Part shown: piece by piece, positions 17,957 through 26,612 of the stretch
How the letters are laid out: every line of letters starts with the position of its first letter
Position numbering within the stretch: position 1 is the first letter of the stretch
Source: Anaerolineales bacterium
GTDB taxonomy: Bacteria > Chloroflexota > Anaerolineae > 4572-78 > J111
DNA length: 64,000 bases
Direction of reading: 5' to 3'
Assembly: GCA_015075405.1 (NCBI GenBank)
Contig: JABTUK010000002.1
Coordinates: forward strand, 124,001-188,000
The notes under the pieces: model-generated
Databases searched by the model: none
What the model was told of the DNA's origin: nothing
The model's input: only the letters and a program-made list of their open reading frames with translations
Translations under genes and position numbers: made by a program

Positions 17957-19657
17957 TCACTCCCCCTCCAACCTCTCAACCGTCTCCACCATCAACGCAA
18001 CCGCTGCCCGCAGGGTCGGCCCATCGAAGGCGAATTTGGCCCCGGCGGTGGCGTAAAGCTGGGGCAGCGAAGCCGTGCCGCCCAGGGCCAGGGCGCGGCG
18101 ATAACTGTCCACCGCCCCGGCCGGGTCGGCCAGCGAGTTGCGCCAGACCTGCACCGCGCCTAACTGGGCCAGGCCGTATTCCACATAATAAAACGGAATC
18201 TGGTGGATGTGCGGTTTGCGCTGCCAGCCGGTCATCATTTCCTCTTCCAGGCCGCTCCAATCCACGCCGGGCATAAAGCGCTGCCACAAAGCCGCCCAGT
18301 GAGCGTCGCAGCGGGCCGGGTCGGCGCTGAGCGCCGAGTTTTCATACACCCAATGCTGAAAAGCGTCCACCACCGCCATATACGGCCAGAACAAAATCGC
18401 GCCCTCCAGGTGTTCGATACGGGCGCGGGCCGCCTCGGTTTGAGTGTAAAAACTGCCGGGCGTGGATAGATAAGCCCCGCCCAGATATTCCATCGCCATC
18501 GAGGCTACCTCGCCAAATTCCTCGCCCACGTAAAGCTGCTGGTAATAAGGCAGGGCGCTGCTTTCAAAAACGTGGAAGGCGTGTCCGGCTTCGTGCAGCA
18601 GGGTTTGAACATCGTCGTGCAGGCCGACAGCGTTCATAAAAATAAAGGGCCGTTTGACTGCCGTCAGCGCGTCGCAGTAGCCGCCGGGCGCTTTGTTTTT
18701 GCGATTTTCCAGGTCGAGCAGGTTTTCGCGGCGCATGGTTTCAAAATAAGCGCCCAGGTGCGGATCAAGCTGCTGAAAAATCGCCGCGCCCTTCGCCGGC
18801 AGGTCGGCGGCGGCTCGGTACGGGCGCAAGGGGGACCGGCCCAGCGGGTCTACCTCCAAATCCCAGGGGCGCAGGGCGTCAACCCCCAGACGCTGGCGGC
18901 GCTTTTGGTAGATGCGGCTGGCAACAGGGACCACCTCGGCCTCGATGGCCTGGTGAAACTCAAAACAGTCCGCCGGGGTATAGTCAAAACGGTGCAACTT
19001 TTGCCAGCGAAAAGCCCGAAAATCAGTCAAGCCCGCATTGGCGGCCATTTGTTGGCGTAATTTTAAAAACTTTTGCCATAATTCATTAATTGCCGCTCGG
19101 TCGGCCAGCCAGCGCTGGGCCGCCAGCCGCCAGGCCTGCTCGCGCACGGCTCGATCCGGGTTTTGATAAAGCGGCTGCAACTGGGGCAAGGTCAACTCCT
19201 CGCCGGCCCATTCGACCGTCTGCGCGCCGATAATTTTATCGTACTGCGTGGCCAGCTTTTGTTCTTCGGTAAAAAGCGGCAGATTTTCCGGGCGAAACAG
19301 GGCCGCCTCAACCCGCATGCGCCGCAAGGGCAGCTCAAAACCGGCCGGTTCCAAGCCGCTGGCCAGCAGCTTTTCTTTAAGCTGCTGCTCGGCCTCTTGC
19401 GCCGCTGGGTAAACTTCATCCAGAAAGGTGTTAAACTGCTGCTCGGCCTCGTGGTCGGCGGTATTGAGGGTGGTGGCAATAAAGAGGCGTTGATAGATTT
19501 CATCCAATCGCTCACTCAGGCGAGTCCAATCCGCCAGAAAGGCGGTCACGGTGGCCGAGTCCAGTGGGCGGGCATTCAGGTCACGATAGTACGGCTCGAT
19601 TTGCGGCCAGGTCCACTGGCTCATTGCAGTTGCAGCTTGAGGTAGCGTCTCGAACAT
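17957..19657 (-). CDS. M3 family oligoendopeptidase (zinc metallopeptidase)
   Basis: Cytosolic peptidase that cleaves short peptides, of the thimet/PepF type. The 566-residue protein is predominantly helical and carries the zinc site HEAGH (355-359) with the downstream glutamate in GEEFGEVASMAMEYL, the usual third ligand region for M3 enzymes. There is no signal peptide. AAGGAGGGTT lies immediately before the ATG at 19657. It is monocistronic, flanked by repeat hairpins on both sides. Substrate range is not deducible. Confidence 0.92.
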   Translation of the reverse strand: MFETLPQAATAMSQWTWPQIEPYYRDLNARPLDSATVTAFLADWTRLSERLDEIYQRLFIATTLNTADHEAEQQFNTFLDEVYPAAQEAEQQLKEKLLASGLEPAGFELPLRRMRVEAALFRPENLPLFTEEQKLATQYDKIIGAQTVEWAGEELTLPQLQPLYQNPDRAVREQAWRLAAQRWLADRAAINELWQKFLKLRQQMAANAGLTDFRAFRWQKLHRFDYTPADCFEFHQAIEAEVVPVASRIYQKRRQRLGVDALRPWDLEVDPLGRSPLRPYRAAADLPAKGAAIFQQLDPHLGAYFETMRRENLLDLENRKNKAPGGYCDALTAVKRPFIFMNAVGLHDDVQTLLHEAGHAFHVFESSALPYYQQLYVGEEFGEVASMAMEYLGGAYLSTPGSFYTQTEAARARIEHLEGAILFWPYMAVVDAFQHWVYENSALSADPARCDAHWAALWQRFMPGVDWSGLEEEMMTGWQRKPHIHQIPFYYVEYGLAQLGAVQVWRNSLADPAGAVDSYRRALALGGTASLPQLYATAGAKFAFDGPTLRAAVALMVETVERLEGE

Positions 19658-19676
19658 TCAACCCTCCTTGAAAATA

Positions 19677-19743
19677 GACCGGAGACGGGAGACCGGAGAC
19701 CGATGATAGCTACCCGGTCATCGGTCCCCGGTCTCCGGTCATC
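19677..19743. repeat. Palindromic heptamer array, unit GACCGGA
   Basis: GACCGGA GACGGGA GACCGGA GACCGAT, loop, then GGTCATC GGTCCCC GGTCTCC. Same family as 4119-4194. Confidence 0.85.
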
Positions 19744-19928
19744 GCCGGCAAAAAATTTCATTCTATCCTGTTTGCAAAGCGGCTTTTTCTTGCCAGAGTT
19801 ACCAGCCTATATCTTACCGCAATTTCGGCCGGGGAACGAATCGCAAACGGCGAAACACTTGCTCCCCTCGTCTGGCTCTGCTATTATAACGGCCATTGAC
19901 AGGTAGCTACTAGCAAAGTAGCAGGTGT

Positions 19929-20035
19929 GTGAGCATCCGAAGTTATTTTTCCATCTTGAGTTCCTACAAGTTCCCTTAGTTCCCATCAGTTCTCTGGGAA
20001 CTAAGGGAACTTATTCTTTGACAGTCACCAAGTGT
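19929..20035. repeat. GAGTTCCTA element, copy 1
   Basis: Flank GCATCCGAAGTTATTT..., core GAGTTCCTAC (19968 on) with AGTTCCC repeats about every 9-10 bases and inverse GGGAACTAAGGGAACTT, then a flank similar to copy 3 (ACAGTCACCAAGT). Other copies at 49932-50030 and 59875-59985. Confidence 0.7.
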
Positions 20036-20040
20036 TTCTC

Positions 20041-20064
20041 CTGTCTACCATCTACTGTCTACCC
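20041..20064. repeat. Three CTACNNT heptamers
   Basis: CTACCAT CTACTGT CTACCCT; a one-armed relative of the GTAGACA arrays, ending before the AGGAG of the next gene. Confidence 0.6.
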
Positions 20065-20084
20065 TTCTTTCAGGAGTCTGACCC

Positions 20085-21245
20085 ATGCACTATAACTTCG
20101 ACCAATACATCGAGCGCCGGGGCGGCGAAAGCTACAAATGGAACGACTACGGCGACGAGGTGCTGCCTTTGTGGGTGGCCGATATGGATTTTGCTGTGCC
20201 GGAACCGGTGATTCGGGCGCTGCATGAGCGGGTAGCGCACGGCATTTTTGGTTATGGCCGGCCTTCGCCAAAACTGTTGGATGTTATTTGCGACCGGATG
20301 CAGCAACTCTATCATTGGACCGTCAGCCCGGAGCAGATCGTCTTTCTGCCCGGCCTGGTGACCGGCCTCAACGTGGTCAGCCGGGCTATCGGTTCGCCGG
20401 GGACGGGCGTGCTGGTCCAAACCCCGGTTTACCCTCCTTTTCTCAAAGCGCCTTTGAACCACGGGCGCATCTTGGATGGAACCGAACTGGTCGCTCGGCG
20501 CGAAGGCCGGCGGCTGGTTTATGAGCTGGATTATGATGCCTTTGAGGCAGCAATCACCCCCCGGACCCGCCTATTTCTCCTGTGCAATCCGCACAATCCC
20601 GTTGGCTACTGCTATACCGCCGCCGAATTGACCCGCATGGCCGAAATCTGCCTCCGCCACAACCTGGTTATCTGTTCCGACGAGATTCACTGTGACCTGC
20701 TGCTGGGCAGCGCCCAACACGTCCCTCTGGCCAGTCTGGCTCCGGAAATTGCCGAGCGTACCATCACCCTCATGGCTCCTAGCAAAACCTTTAACCTGGC
20801 CGGGCTGAAATGCAGTTTTGCCATCGTCTCTAATCCCGACCTGCGCCGCCGCCTGAATATGGTCTCCGCCGGTATGGCCCTGGCCGTGAATGTCATGGGC
20901 TTTACGGCGGCTCTGGCGGCCTATCGCGACGGCGGCGAGTGGCTGGACCAACTGCGCCGCTACCTGACGGCCAACCGGGATTTTGTGGTCAACTATGTCC
21001 AGGAATATCTGCCTGGTTTGACAACCACCGTTCCCGAAGCCACCTATCTGGCCTGGTTCGACTGCCGGGAGGCCGGGATTGAGGGCAACCCCTTCCAATT
21101 CTTTTTGAAGCAGGCCCGCGTCGCCCTCAACGACGGCGCTCACTTTGGGCCAGGCGGCGAGGGCTTTGTCCGGCTCAATTTTGGCTGTCCCCGTTCCATC
21201 CTCACCCAGGCTTTGGAGCGCATGCGGACGGCGCTGAGCGTTTGA
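20085..21245 (+). CDS. MalY/PatB-type aminotransferase class I/II (probable cystathionine beta-lyase)
   Basis: PLP enzyme of 386 residues. Motifs: LPLWVADMDF (27-36) and GIFGYGRPS at the N-terminus, typical of MalY/PatB; CNPHNPVG (167-174); SDEIHCDL with PLP-contacting Asp199; PLP-binding Lys234 in APSKTFNLAGL. MalY/PatB proteins cleave cystathionine or other C-S substrates; the transaminase alternative is less likely. AGGAG sits about 10 bases before the ATG. It stands alone, followed by a perfect 13-bp hairpin at 21260-21288. Confidence 0.9.
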   Translation: MHYNFDQYIERRGGESYKWNDYGDEVLPLWVADMDFAVPEPVIRALHERVAHGIFGYGRPSPKLLDVICDRMQQLYHWTVSPEQIVFLPGLVTGLNVVSRAIGSPGTGVLVQTPVYPPFLKAPLNHGRILDGTELVARREGRRLVYELDYDAFEAAITPRTRLFLLCNPHNPVGYCYTAAELTRMAEICLRHNLVICSDEIHCDLLLGSAQHVPLASLAPEIAERTITLMAPSKTFNLAGLKCSFAIVSNPDLRRRLNMVSAGMALAVNVMGFTAALAAYRDGGEWLDQLRRYLTANRDFVVNYVQEYLPGLTTTVPEATYLAWFDCREAGIEGNPFQFFLKQARVALNDGAHFGPGGEGFVRLNFGCPRSILTQALERMRTALSV

Positions 21246-21259
21246 GAAGCTAACTTTGG

Positions 21260-21288
21260 GGAGCGCAAAAGCTAAGCTTTTGCGCTCC
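21260..21288. repeat. Perfect 13-bp hairpin GGAGCGCAAAAGC, loop TAA
   Basis: Same frame as the hairpin at 5901-5929 (GGAGNNCAAAAGC), with compensatory changes in both arms. Possible terminator for the MalY-like gene. Confidence 0.75.
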
Positions 21289-21548
21289 TGTGACTCCCGT
21301 CACTTCAATGATATGACCTCCCGCACCTAAACAGGTGACTGGCGGCACTACCGAACGCTGTTCAATTTTGCTATACTCCCCCCATAACACCGCAGAAATC
21401 CAACTTTCGTAGCCTCTACAATACAACTTTTGATGGATGACGCTACACCCTACTCGCGGTTATAATTCAAGCATAGGTTCAAAAAATAGCAATATGTGCG
21501 GTAAACGAGCAGTGTAAGAATTTGGAACATTTTACAAATTCTTAACAA

Positions 21549-21591
21549 GAAACCGATTGACAAACAATCTCTCGTTTGATACAATGGTTTC
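21549..21591. promoter_or_regulatory. Candidate operator: nested inverted repeat GAAACC ... GGTTTC
   Basis: GAAACC (21549-21554) and GGTTTC (21586-21591) enclose CAAAC / GTTTG. The palindrome covers the whole core promoter of the tetR gene at 21627, as expected for an autorepressor site. Confidence 0.5.
21557..21585 (+). promoter_or_regulatory. Near-perfect sigma-70 promoter of the export locus
   Basis: TTGACA (21557-21562), 17 bases, TACAAT (21580-21585); predicted start near 21592, giving a 35-base leader. Confidence 0.82.
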
Positions 21592-21626
21592 CGTACATCG
21601 TTCAATTTTTATACACTATTCAAAAT

Positions 21627-22262
21627 ATGTTAGAGCTTTCACCCCGTCAGCGGCGCTATTACAAAACTAAAGAGACTATCCTACAGACGGCCAGAGAAAT
21701 TATTGCCGAAAAGGGTCCAGATGGACTGTCCCTCCGCGAGTTGGCCCGCCGGATTGATTACAGCCCCTCCGGTTTGTACGAATACTTTAACAGCAAAGAA
21801 GAAATCGTCACCGCTGTGTGCGTCGAAGGGTTGGGGCTGCTGAGCAACTATCTCAACCGCGTCCCGGCCGATTTGTCACCGGCCGACCGGCTGCTGGAAA
21901 TGGGCCTGGCTTACCTGGATTTTGCCCGCGAGCATCCCGAATATTTCCGCCTCATCTTTGCCTCGCTCAGCCACGAACAGACCCATCTGGCCAAGGAGGC
22001 AATGAACGGCGACTCGCCCTACCATCTGCTGTTACAGGCAGTGCAAGCGGTCATCGAAACCGGCGAGTTTACTGTCAGCGAAGATTTTGACCTGGAAGAT
22101 ATGGCTTTTAGCCTGTGGGCGCTGGTCCACGGTCTGGCGGTGTTAGAGCAAACCCATTTAACAAAATTTCAACAGGAAAACCCTACCCAGCTCTATCGCC
22201 GCGCCCTGCGTGTTTTTGGCGAGGGGTTGAGAAATAAAAACTTTTTGCCGGATAACTCGTAG
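21627..22262 (+). CDS. TetR family regulator of the export locus
   Basis: A 211-residue regulator: HTH at residues 15-60 (ARRIDYSPSGLYEYFNSKEE) and a TetR_C-like helical domain (YLDFAREHPEYFRLIFAS) of the type common in regulators of multidrug exporters. ATG at 21627, no clear Shine-Dalgarno; an in-frame TTG or ATT further up would start within the 5' leader and is rejected because it overlaps the transcription start. Followed in the same direction by the HlyD-like, propeller, PFK-like and ABC genes, so it most likely controls the whole locus. Confidence 0.9.
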   Translation: MLELSPRQRRYYKTKETILQTAREIIAEKGPDGLSLRELARRIDYSPSGLYEYFNSKEEIVTAVCVEGLGLLSNYLNRVPADLSPADRLLEMGLAYLDFAREHPEYFRLIFASLSHEQTHLAKEAMNGDSPYHLLLQAVQAVIETGEFTVSEDFDLEDMAFSLWALVHGLAVLEQTHLTKFQQENPTQLYRRALRVFGEGLRNKNFLPDNS

Positions 22263-22345
22263 AGTAACTGGTAAACAGTACGGAAATTATTAGAACAAGC
22301 ATGGTAACATTTAGCCGATGCATGCAAACTGTGAAGGAGCAACTC

Positions 22346-23689
22346 ATGAATCTCAAACTTATTGCCACAACTCTTGCTTTGACTTTGATGGTGGGTATCA
22401 CTGCCGCTTGTGGCGGCAGCGAAACGCCCACCGCTGAGCCGGTAGCCGAGGCTCAAGCCGCAGGCCCGGCGGTTGTCTCCGCGGAAGCCTTTGTGGTGCC
22501 GGTAGCCGACGCCGACCTCTCGTTTGAAGTGGGGGGGCGGGTAGCCGACATCAAAGTTGAAGAAGGCGATACCGTAGCTAAAGGCGACGTGCTGGCTCAA
22601 CTCGACCAGACCACCTATCAAGCCAATCTGGCTTCCGCCGAAGCAGCCTTGTTTGAAGCTGAGGCCAATTTAGCCAAAGCGCAAGCGGACCTGGCCAAGA
22701 CCCGGGCTTCGGCTACCCCTGAACAAATTGCCCAGGCAGAAGCAGCCCTGGCCAAAGCTCAGGCCGCCCTGGCCGAGCGGATTGCCGGGCCAACTGAAGA
22801 AGCCATCAATGTCGCCAGGGCCGAAGTTTACGCCGCCCAGGCCAGCCTGAATGAAGTGCTGGCCGGCAGCCGTGATGAAGATATCCAGGCCGCCTCGGCC
22901 AAGATGCTGCAAGCCGAAGCCGAAGTTCGCCTGGCCCAGGCCGATTACGACAAGTTTGTTTACGGCGACCCCAAAGTGGCCGAACCGTACGGCGTAGCCC
23001 TGCAAAAAGCGACTCTGACCTACGAAGCGGCCAAAGCCGAATACAATAAACTGGTCAGCGGCGCCACTGAAGAAGCCATTGCCGTAGCCCGCGCTGGCGT
23101 GGCCAAAGCCCAGGCGGCTCTGGCCCAGGCCCAGGCCGGCGCTACCCCCGAACAGATTGCCCAGACCCAGGCCGATGTGGCCAGCGCCCAGGCTGCCTTG
23201 GATGAGTTAAAGGCCGGCGCGACGGATGAAGACATCGCCGTGGCCGAAGCCGGGGTCAAGATTGCCGAAGCCGGGGTTGAGAGCGCCAAGACTGGGGTTA
23301 CCTCGGCCCAGGCGGAACTGGCCAAAACCGAATTGATTGCGCCGCTTAGCGGCACGATTGGTAGCCTGAATATTGAAGAGGGTGAAATTGTCCAGCCAGG
23401 CACACTCGCCATCTCTCTGGGCGACAACTCCCGCTGGCAAATTGAAACTGATGACCTGACTGAAATTGATGTGGTCAATGTGCGTCCGGGGGCGAATGTC
23501 AGCATCAGCGTTGACGCCCTGCCCGGCGAAGAGTTTACCGGCAAAGTTGTCCGCATCACCCCCAAATCTGAAACCAAGGCCGGCGATGTGACCTACACCG
23601 TTCTGATTGACATCACCGACGGCGACACATCCAAACTACGCTGGGGGATGACCACCTTTGTTGACATCGAAATTGGGCCGGAACTGTAA
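22346..23689 (+). CDS. HlyD/MacA-type efflux adaptor lipoprotein with repeated hairpin
   Basis: Membrane-fusion/adaptor protein of an ABC exporter, 447 residues. Lipoprotein signal with lipobox ITAAC (Cys near residue 22); biotinyl-lipoyl half-motif (VGGRVADIKVEEGDTVAKGDVLAQLD); a long Ala-rich coiled coil with at least five related segments (AGPTEEAINVARA, AGSRDEDIQAAS, SGATEEAIAVARA, AGATPEQIAQTQA, AGATDEDIAVAEA); second lipoyl half (LIAPLSGTIGSLNIEEGEIV); beta-barrel C-terminal domain. GAAGGAGC precedes the ATG at 22346. Partner ATPase and permeases lie downstream (26.6-34.7 kb). In a likely single-membrane cell it would be anchored outside the cytoplasmic membrane. Confidence 0.9.
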   Translation: MNLKLIATTLALTLMVGITAACGGSETPTAEPVAEAQAAGPAVVSAEAFVVPVADADLSFEVGGRVADIKVEEGDTVAKGDVLAQLDQTTYQANLASAEAALFEAEANLAKAQADLAKTRASATPEQIAQAEAALAKAQAALAERIAGPTEEAINVARAEVYAAQASLNEVLAGSRDEDIQAASAKMLQAEAEVRLAQADYDKFVYGDPKVAEPYGVALQKATLTYEAAKAEYNKLVSGATEEAIAVARAGVAKAQAALAQAQAGATPEQIAQTQADVASAQAALDELKAGATDEDIAVAEAGVKIAEAGVESAKTGVTSAQAELAKTELIAPLSGTIGSLNIEEGEIVQPGTLAISLGDNSRWQIETDDLTEIDVVNVRPGANVSISVDALPGEEFTGKVVRITPKSETKAGDVTYTVLIDITDGDTSKLRWGMTTFVDIEIGPEL

Positions 23690-23702
23690 GGAGAGGCGCA
23701 AA

Positions 23703-25220
23703 ATGCGTATCACGTATCACGTATCACGTATCACGTTTTATATCTTGCTGGTGGCTCTGACGCTAATGTTGGGCATTAGCAGCGCCCCGGCTCTGGCCCA
23801 GGAAAACACACCCAAAGTGGTGGATGATCTGAACACCAACCTGGCCCGGGCCGCCGCCAAAAGCTTTTTGACCACCCTGACCCGGCCCGAATTGACCAAC
23901 GCGATGAACTTTTACCTGACGGATGATGTCAAAAACAGCAACATCCTGAGCGGCTTGCAGAACCCCGCCGTGACCGATTTTGAAATTACGGCGGCAAGCT
24001 GGGCCAACGAAAAGACCTATCAGGTTCAAGCTCTGTTGCAACCGGACAACCGCCAGATCAACGTTTATGTCGGCCAGTATAATGGTCTATGGCAGGTCGA
24101 AGGGATTGATTTGCTCCTGCCGTCTACCGAGAACGGCAGCGCCCAAACTAGCAGCGCCGGCGTCACCGCCGCCACCACCGCGAATGTCCAGCCGGTGGCC
24201 GGCAACGGCAGCGGCAAGCTGGTCTTCCAAACTCAAAGCGGCGGCGGCATCTACAGCATCAACGCCGACGGCACTGGTCTAAAATACATCACCAACGGGA
24301 TTGACCCGCAGTTATCCCCGGATGGGACCAAAATTGCCTTCACCCGCTGGGAACCCGAATACGCCTTGTACACCATCAACCTTGACGGCACAGGCGAGCA
24401 AGTTTGGACCAAGGGCTGGCGGCAAATGAAATCGCCCACCTGGACGGCAGACGGCTCAAGCATTGTCTTTAGCTGGCAGAACGGCGGCCGGCTGGAAGAG
24501 GAAGAAAAACGTATCAACCTGGCCGGCGCCGCCCGAAATGAGGATGGAGTCGAAGTGCCGCAGGGCGCCCGAGATGTCGAAATTGAAAACGGTATTCTGA
24601 AATATCGTATCCCGGCCGACGCCAACTGGAATTTGAAGCAGATCAGGCTGGCCGATGGTCAATTAACTGACCTGAACGCCGGGAAGTACGCTTACAGCCC
24701 GACCGCCAGCCCCGTCAACCCGAATGAAGTGATCTACACCTTTGGCGGCAGCGGCATCGGCCTGCTCGACGTGCCGGGCAATGCCTCTCGCACCGTATCG
24801 GCTGAAATCCGCGACCGCGCTCCGGTGCTCTCGCCGGATGGCAGTAAAGTGGCGGTCTCGTTCTGGCAGGATGGCAACTGGGAAGTCTACACCATGAACC
24901 TCGATGGCAGCGGCCGGCAGCGATTGACCAGCACCCCGCTCATCGTGATTGCTGAGCAATCAGAACTCAAGACTGAATTTGTGGATGGCAAGGAACGCAT
25001 TGTGCCCGGCGAGAATCCCAAGTGGAACAACGCCGCCCCGGCCTGGTCGCCCGATGGGTCGCAAATTGCCTTTATGACAGATCGCACCGGCAAATGGGAG
25101 CTGTGGCTTATGAACGCCGATGGCTCCAACCAACGGCCCATGTTCTCCAACGGCGCGCTCGACGACCTGACCTTCAACTACGCCGGGGTGGACGAGCGGA
25201 TGGTTTCGTGGGGGAAGTAG
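23703..25220 (+). CDS. Secreted TolB-like beta-propeller protein
   Basis: About 505 residues: signal peptide with hydrophobic core and a cleavage site near APALAQ (residue 32), an alpha/beta segment (40-150) resembling an NTF2-like or DUF fold, then a WD40-like/TolB propeller (170-500) with repeated INADGTGLKYIT, SPDGTKIAFTRW, NLDGSGRQRL, SPDGSQIAFMTDR units. GGAGAGG precedes the ATG at 23703. The first ten codons are four CGTATCA heptamers, so the basic start of the signal peptide (MRITYHVSRITF) is repeat-derived. The stop codon TAG also falls in a repeat. Gap to the HlyD-like gene is 13 bases, so co-transcribed; a ligand-sensing or scaffold role at the exporter is inferred. Confidence 0.85.
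   Translation: MRITYHVSRITFYILLVALTLMLGISSAPALAQENTPKVVDDLNTNLARAAAKSFLTTLTRPELTNAMNFYLTDDVKNSNILSGLQNPAVTDFEITAASWANEKTYQVQALLQPDNRQINVYVGQYNGLWQVEGIDLLLPSTENGSAQTSSAGVTAATTANVQPVAGNGSGKLVFQTQSGGGIYSINADGTGLKYITNGIDPQLSPDGTKIAFTRWEPEYALYTINLDGTGEQVWTKGWRQMKSPTWTADGSSIVFSWQNGGRLEEEEKRINLAGAARNEDGVEVPQGARDVEIENGILKYRIPADANWNLKQIRLADGQLTDLNAGKYAYSPTASPVNPNEVIYTFGGSGIGLLDVPGNASRTVSAEIRDRAPVLSPDGSKVAVSFWQDGNWEVYTMNLDGSGRQRLTSTPLIVIAEQSELKTEFVDGKERIVPGENPKWNNAAPAWSPDGSQIAFMTDRTGKWELWLMNADGSNQRPMFSNGALDDLTFNYAGVDERMVSWGK
23706..23736. repeat. Heptamer array CGTATCA x4 in the signal-peptide codons
   Basis: Four perfect units immediately after the ATG of the propeller gene. Confidence 0.9.
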
Positions 25221-25274
25221 ACAGTAGTCAGTAGTCAGATTGTGTTTCACGCATCACGCATCACGTTTCACGGA
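25217..25274. repeat. Two heptamer arrays: GTAGTCA and TCACGCA
   Basis: GTAGACA GTAGTCA GTAGTCA, linker, then TCACGCA TCACGCA TCACGTT TCACGGA. The first unit contains the stop codon of the upstream gene; the last abuts the GAGGAG of the next. Confidence 0.88.
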
Positions 25275-25288
25275 TGAGGAGTTTTTAG

Positions 25289-26530
25289 ATGAGCAAGCGA
25301 GTGGCAATATTGGTCGGCGGGGGGGATGTGCCGGGATTGAATATGTGCCTCAAAAGTCTGGTCTACCGCACCATTGACGCGGGGTTTGAGCCGATTGGGG
25401 TACGCAAAGGGTGGGAAGGGTTGATCCGCTACAATTATCACGATCCAACCACCTATGGCGACAACTTTATCGAATTGAGCAAGAATATGGTCCGCCCGAT
25501 TGACCGCACCCCCGGCTCCTTTTTGCATGCCTCGCGGGTTGATCCGTCCCAGACTCCCCGCCGCCTGGTCCCTGAGTTTTTGCGGCGGGGCAATGCCGAC
25601 AGCCAGGATTTGACCGGGCATATCAAAGAAGTCGTCCAGCGCCTCGGCTTTCACGCCCTGATTGTTCTGGGCGACGATGATATGCTGCGCTGCGCCGCTC
25701 AATTGAGCCGGGAAGGGACGCCGATTATCGCCATCCCCAAAACGGTGCATAACAACATTCACGGCACGGATTATACCATTGGCTTCAGCACTGGGCTGGC
25801 GCGTGGGGTCGCTTTTATTCACGAGCTGCGCGCCCTGGCCGGCTCGCGGGAGCAGGTGGTGGTGGTCGAGACCTTTGGAGCTAACTCCGGCCTGAGTTCC
25901 TTGATGACAGCCTTCCTGGCCGGGGCCGACCGGGCCATCATCCCCGAAGTGCCGTATGACCCGGAACGGCTGGCTTACCTGGTGATGCGGGATAAAAGCG
26001 TCACGCCGGGCAATTATGCCGTAGTGACGGTCAGCGACGGCTCGCGGATTGTGCCGGAGAAGTTGTTGCAGTATACCCCGCATCTTTCGCCGCGCAGCAA
26101 GTCGGAGGTGTTAAAGTTGCTCACCGCCGACAAGGCTAAAGAGATAAAAGCGAAAGAAGATTTTATTCTGGATGAAGTGGTCGAAACCGGCAGCAGTTTG
26201 GCCGGGAGCGGCATGGTGGCGGCGGAATTGCTGCAGCATCTCATGGGCGAAGAAGTTTTTATGCAGCCGCTGACCTATTTGCTCCGCACCGGCTCGCCCG
26301 ATGGACAGGATTTGCTGGGCGCGACCAACTTTGCCATCCTGGCTACCCAACTGTTGAGCCAGGGCAAATTTGGCCGGATGACCGCCTATCAGCAGCGCTA
26401 CAATTTAATGGATGTAGACCTGCAAATTGTCACCCAGGGCGTCAACGGGGTGGATGTAGAAGAAATGTATGACCTGGACAATTACCGGCCCAAAGTGAAC
26501 CTGATTTGGGCAGCGCAAGAGAAAGGATGA
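25289..26530 (+). CDS. Phosphofructokinase-like protein with substituted catalytic residues
   Basis: Family PFK (ATP/PPi-dependent phosphofructokinase fold), 413 residues. Recognisable: GGGDVPGLN (10-18, normally GGGDAPGxN), GDDD (128-131, normally GGDG/GGDD), PKTVHNNIHGTDYT (150-163, normally PKTIDNDIxGTDxT), ETFGANSG (194-201, normally MGRxxG). The catalytic base Asp of PKTIDND is His154, the second Asp is Asn156 and the MGR arginine is missing. The fold is kept but 6-phosphofructokinase activity is doubtful; it could bind a sugar phosphate or nucleotide as a sensor, or phosphorylate another substrate. GAGGAG precedes the ATG. It sits between the propeller gene and the ABC ATPase in one direction, an odd place for a glycolytic enzyme. 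The stop lies in a repeat. Confidence 0.8.
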   Translation: MSKRVAILVGGGDVPGLNMCLKSLVYRTIDAGFEPIGVRKGWEGLIRYNYHDPTTYGDNFIELSKNMVRPIDRTPGSFLHASRVDPSQTPRRLVPEFLRRGNADSQDLTGHIKEVVQRLGFHALIVLGDDDMLRCAAQLSREGTPIIAIPKTVHNNIHGTDYTIGFSTGLARGVAFIHELRALAGSREQVVVVETFGANSGLSSLMTAFLAGADRAIIPEVPYDPERLAYLVMRDKSVTPGNYAVVTVSDGSRIVPEKLLQYTPHLSPRSKSEVLKLLTADKAKEIKAKEDFILDEVVETGSSLAGSGMVAAELLQHLMGEEVFMQPLTYLLRTGSPDGQDLLGATNFAILATQLLSQGKFGRMTAYQQRYNLMDVDLQIVTQGVNGVDVEEMYDLDNYRPKVNLIWAAQEKG

Positions 26531-26592
26531 AGGATGAAAGATGAAGGATGAAATTTCCTTTTTTCATCCTTCCGCCTTCATCCTTCATCCTT
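26524..26592. repeat. Palindromic heptamer array, unit GGATGAA / inverse TTCATCC
   Basis: Four GGATGAA-type units, loop ATTTCCTTTT, then TTCATCC TTCCGCC TTCATCC TTCATCC. The first unit carries the TGA stop of the PFK-like gene. Confidence 0.92.
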
Positions 26593-26612
26593 TGGTATAA
26601 GGAGTACCAACA

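Larger units (their letters stand above)
19658..20084. other. Intergenic region between divergent M3 peptidase and MalY-like genes
   Basis: Holds three repeats (19677-19743, 19929-20035 and 20041-20064) and about 180 bases with no recognised feature. No RNA gene or convincing ORF. Confidence 0.7.
21246..21626. other. Intergenic region upstream of the export-locus TetR gene
   Basis: Contains the hairpin 21260-21288 and the promoter/palindrome 21549-21591; the 260 bases between carry nothing I recognise. Confidence 0.7.

Noticed and set aside
23703..25220. TolB of a Tol-Pal system
   Set aside because: Only the propeller repeats match; no Tol or Pal genes are near and the N-terminal domain is different.
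25289..26530. Ordinary glycolytic 6-phosphofructokinase (pfkA)
   Set aside because: The catalytic Asp and the MGR motif are replaced, and the context is a transporter locus.
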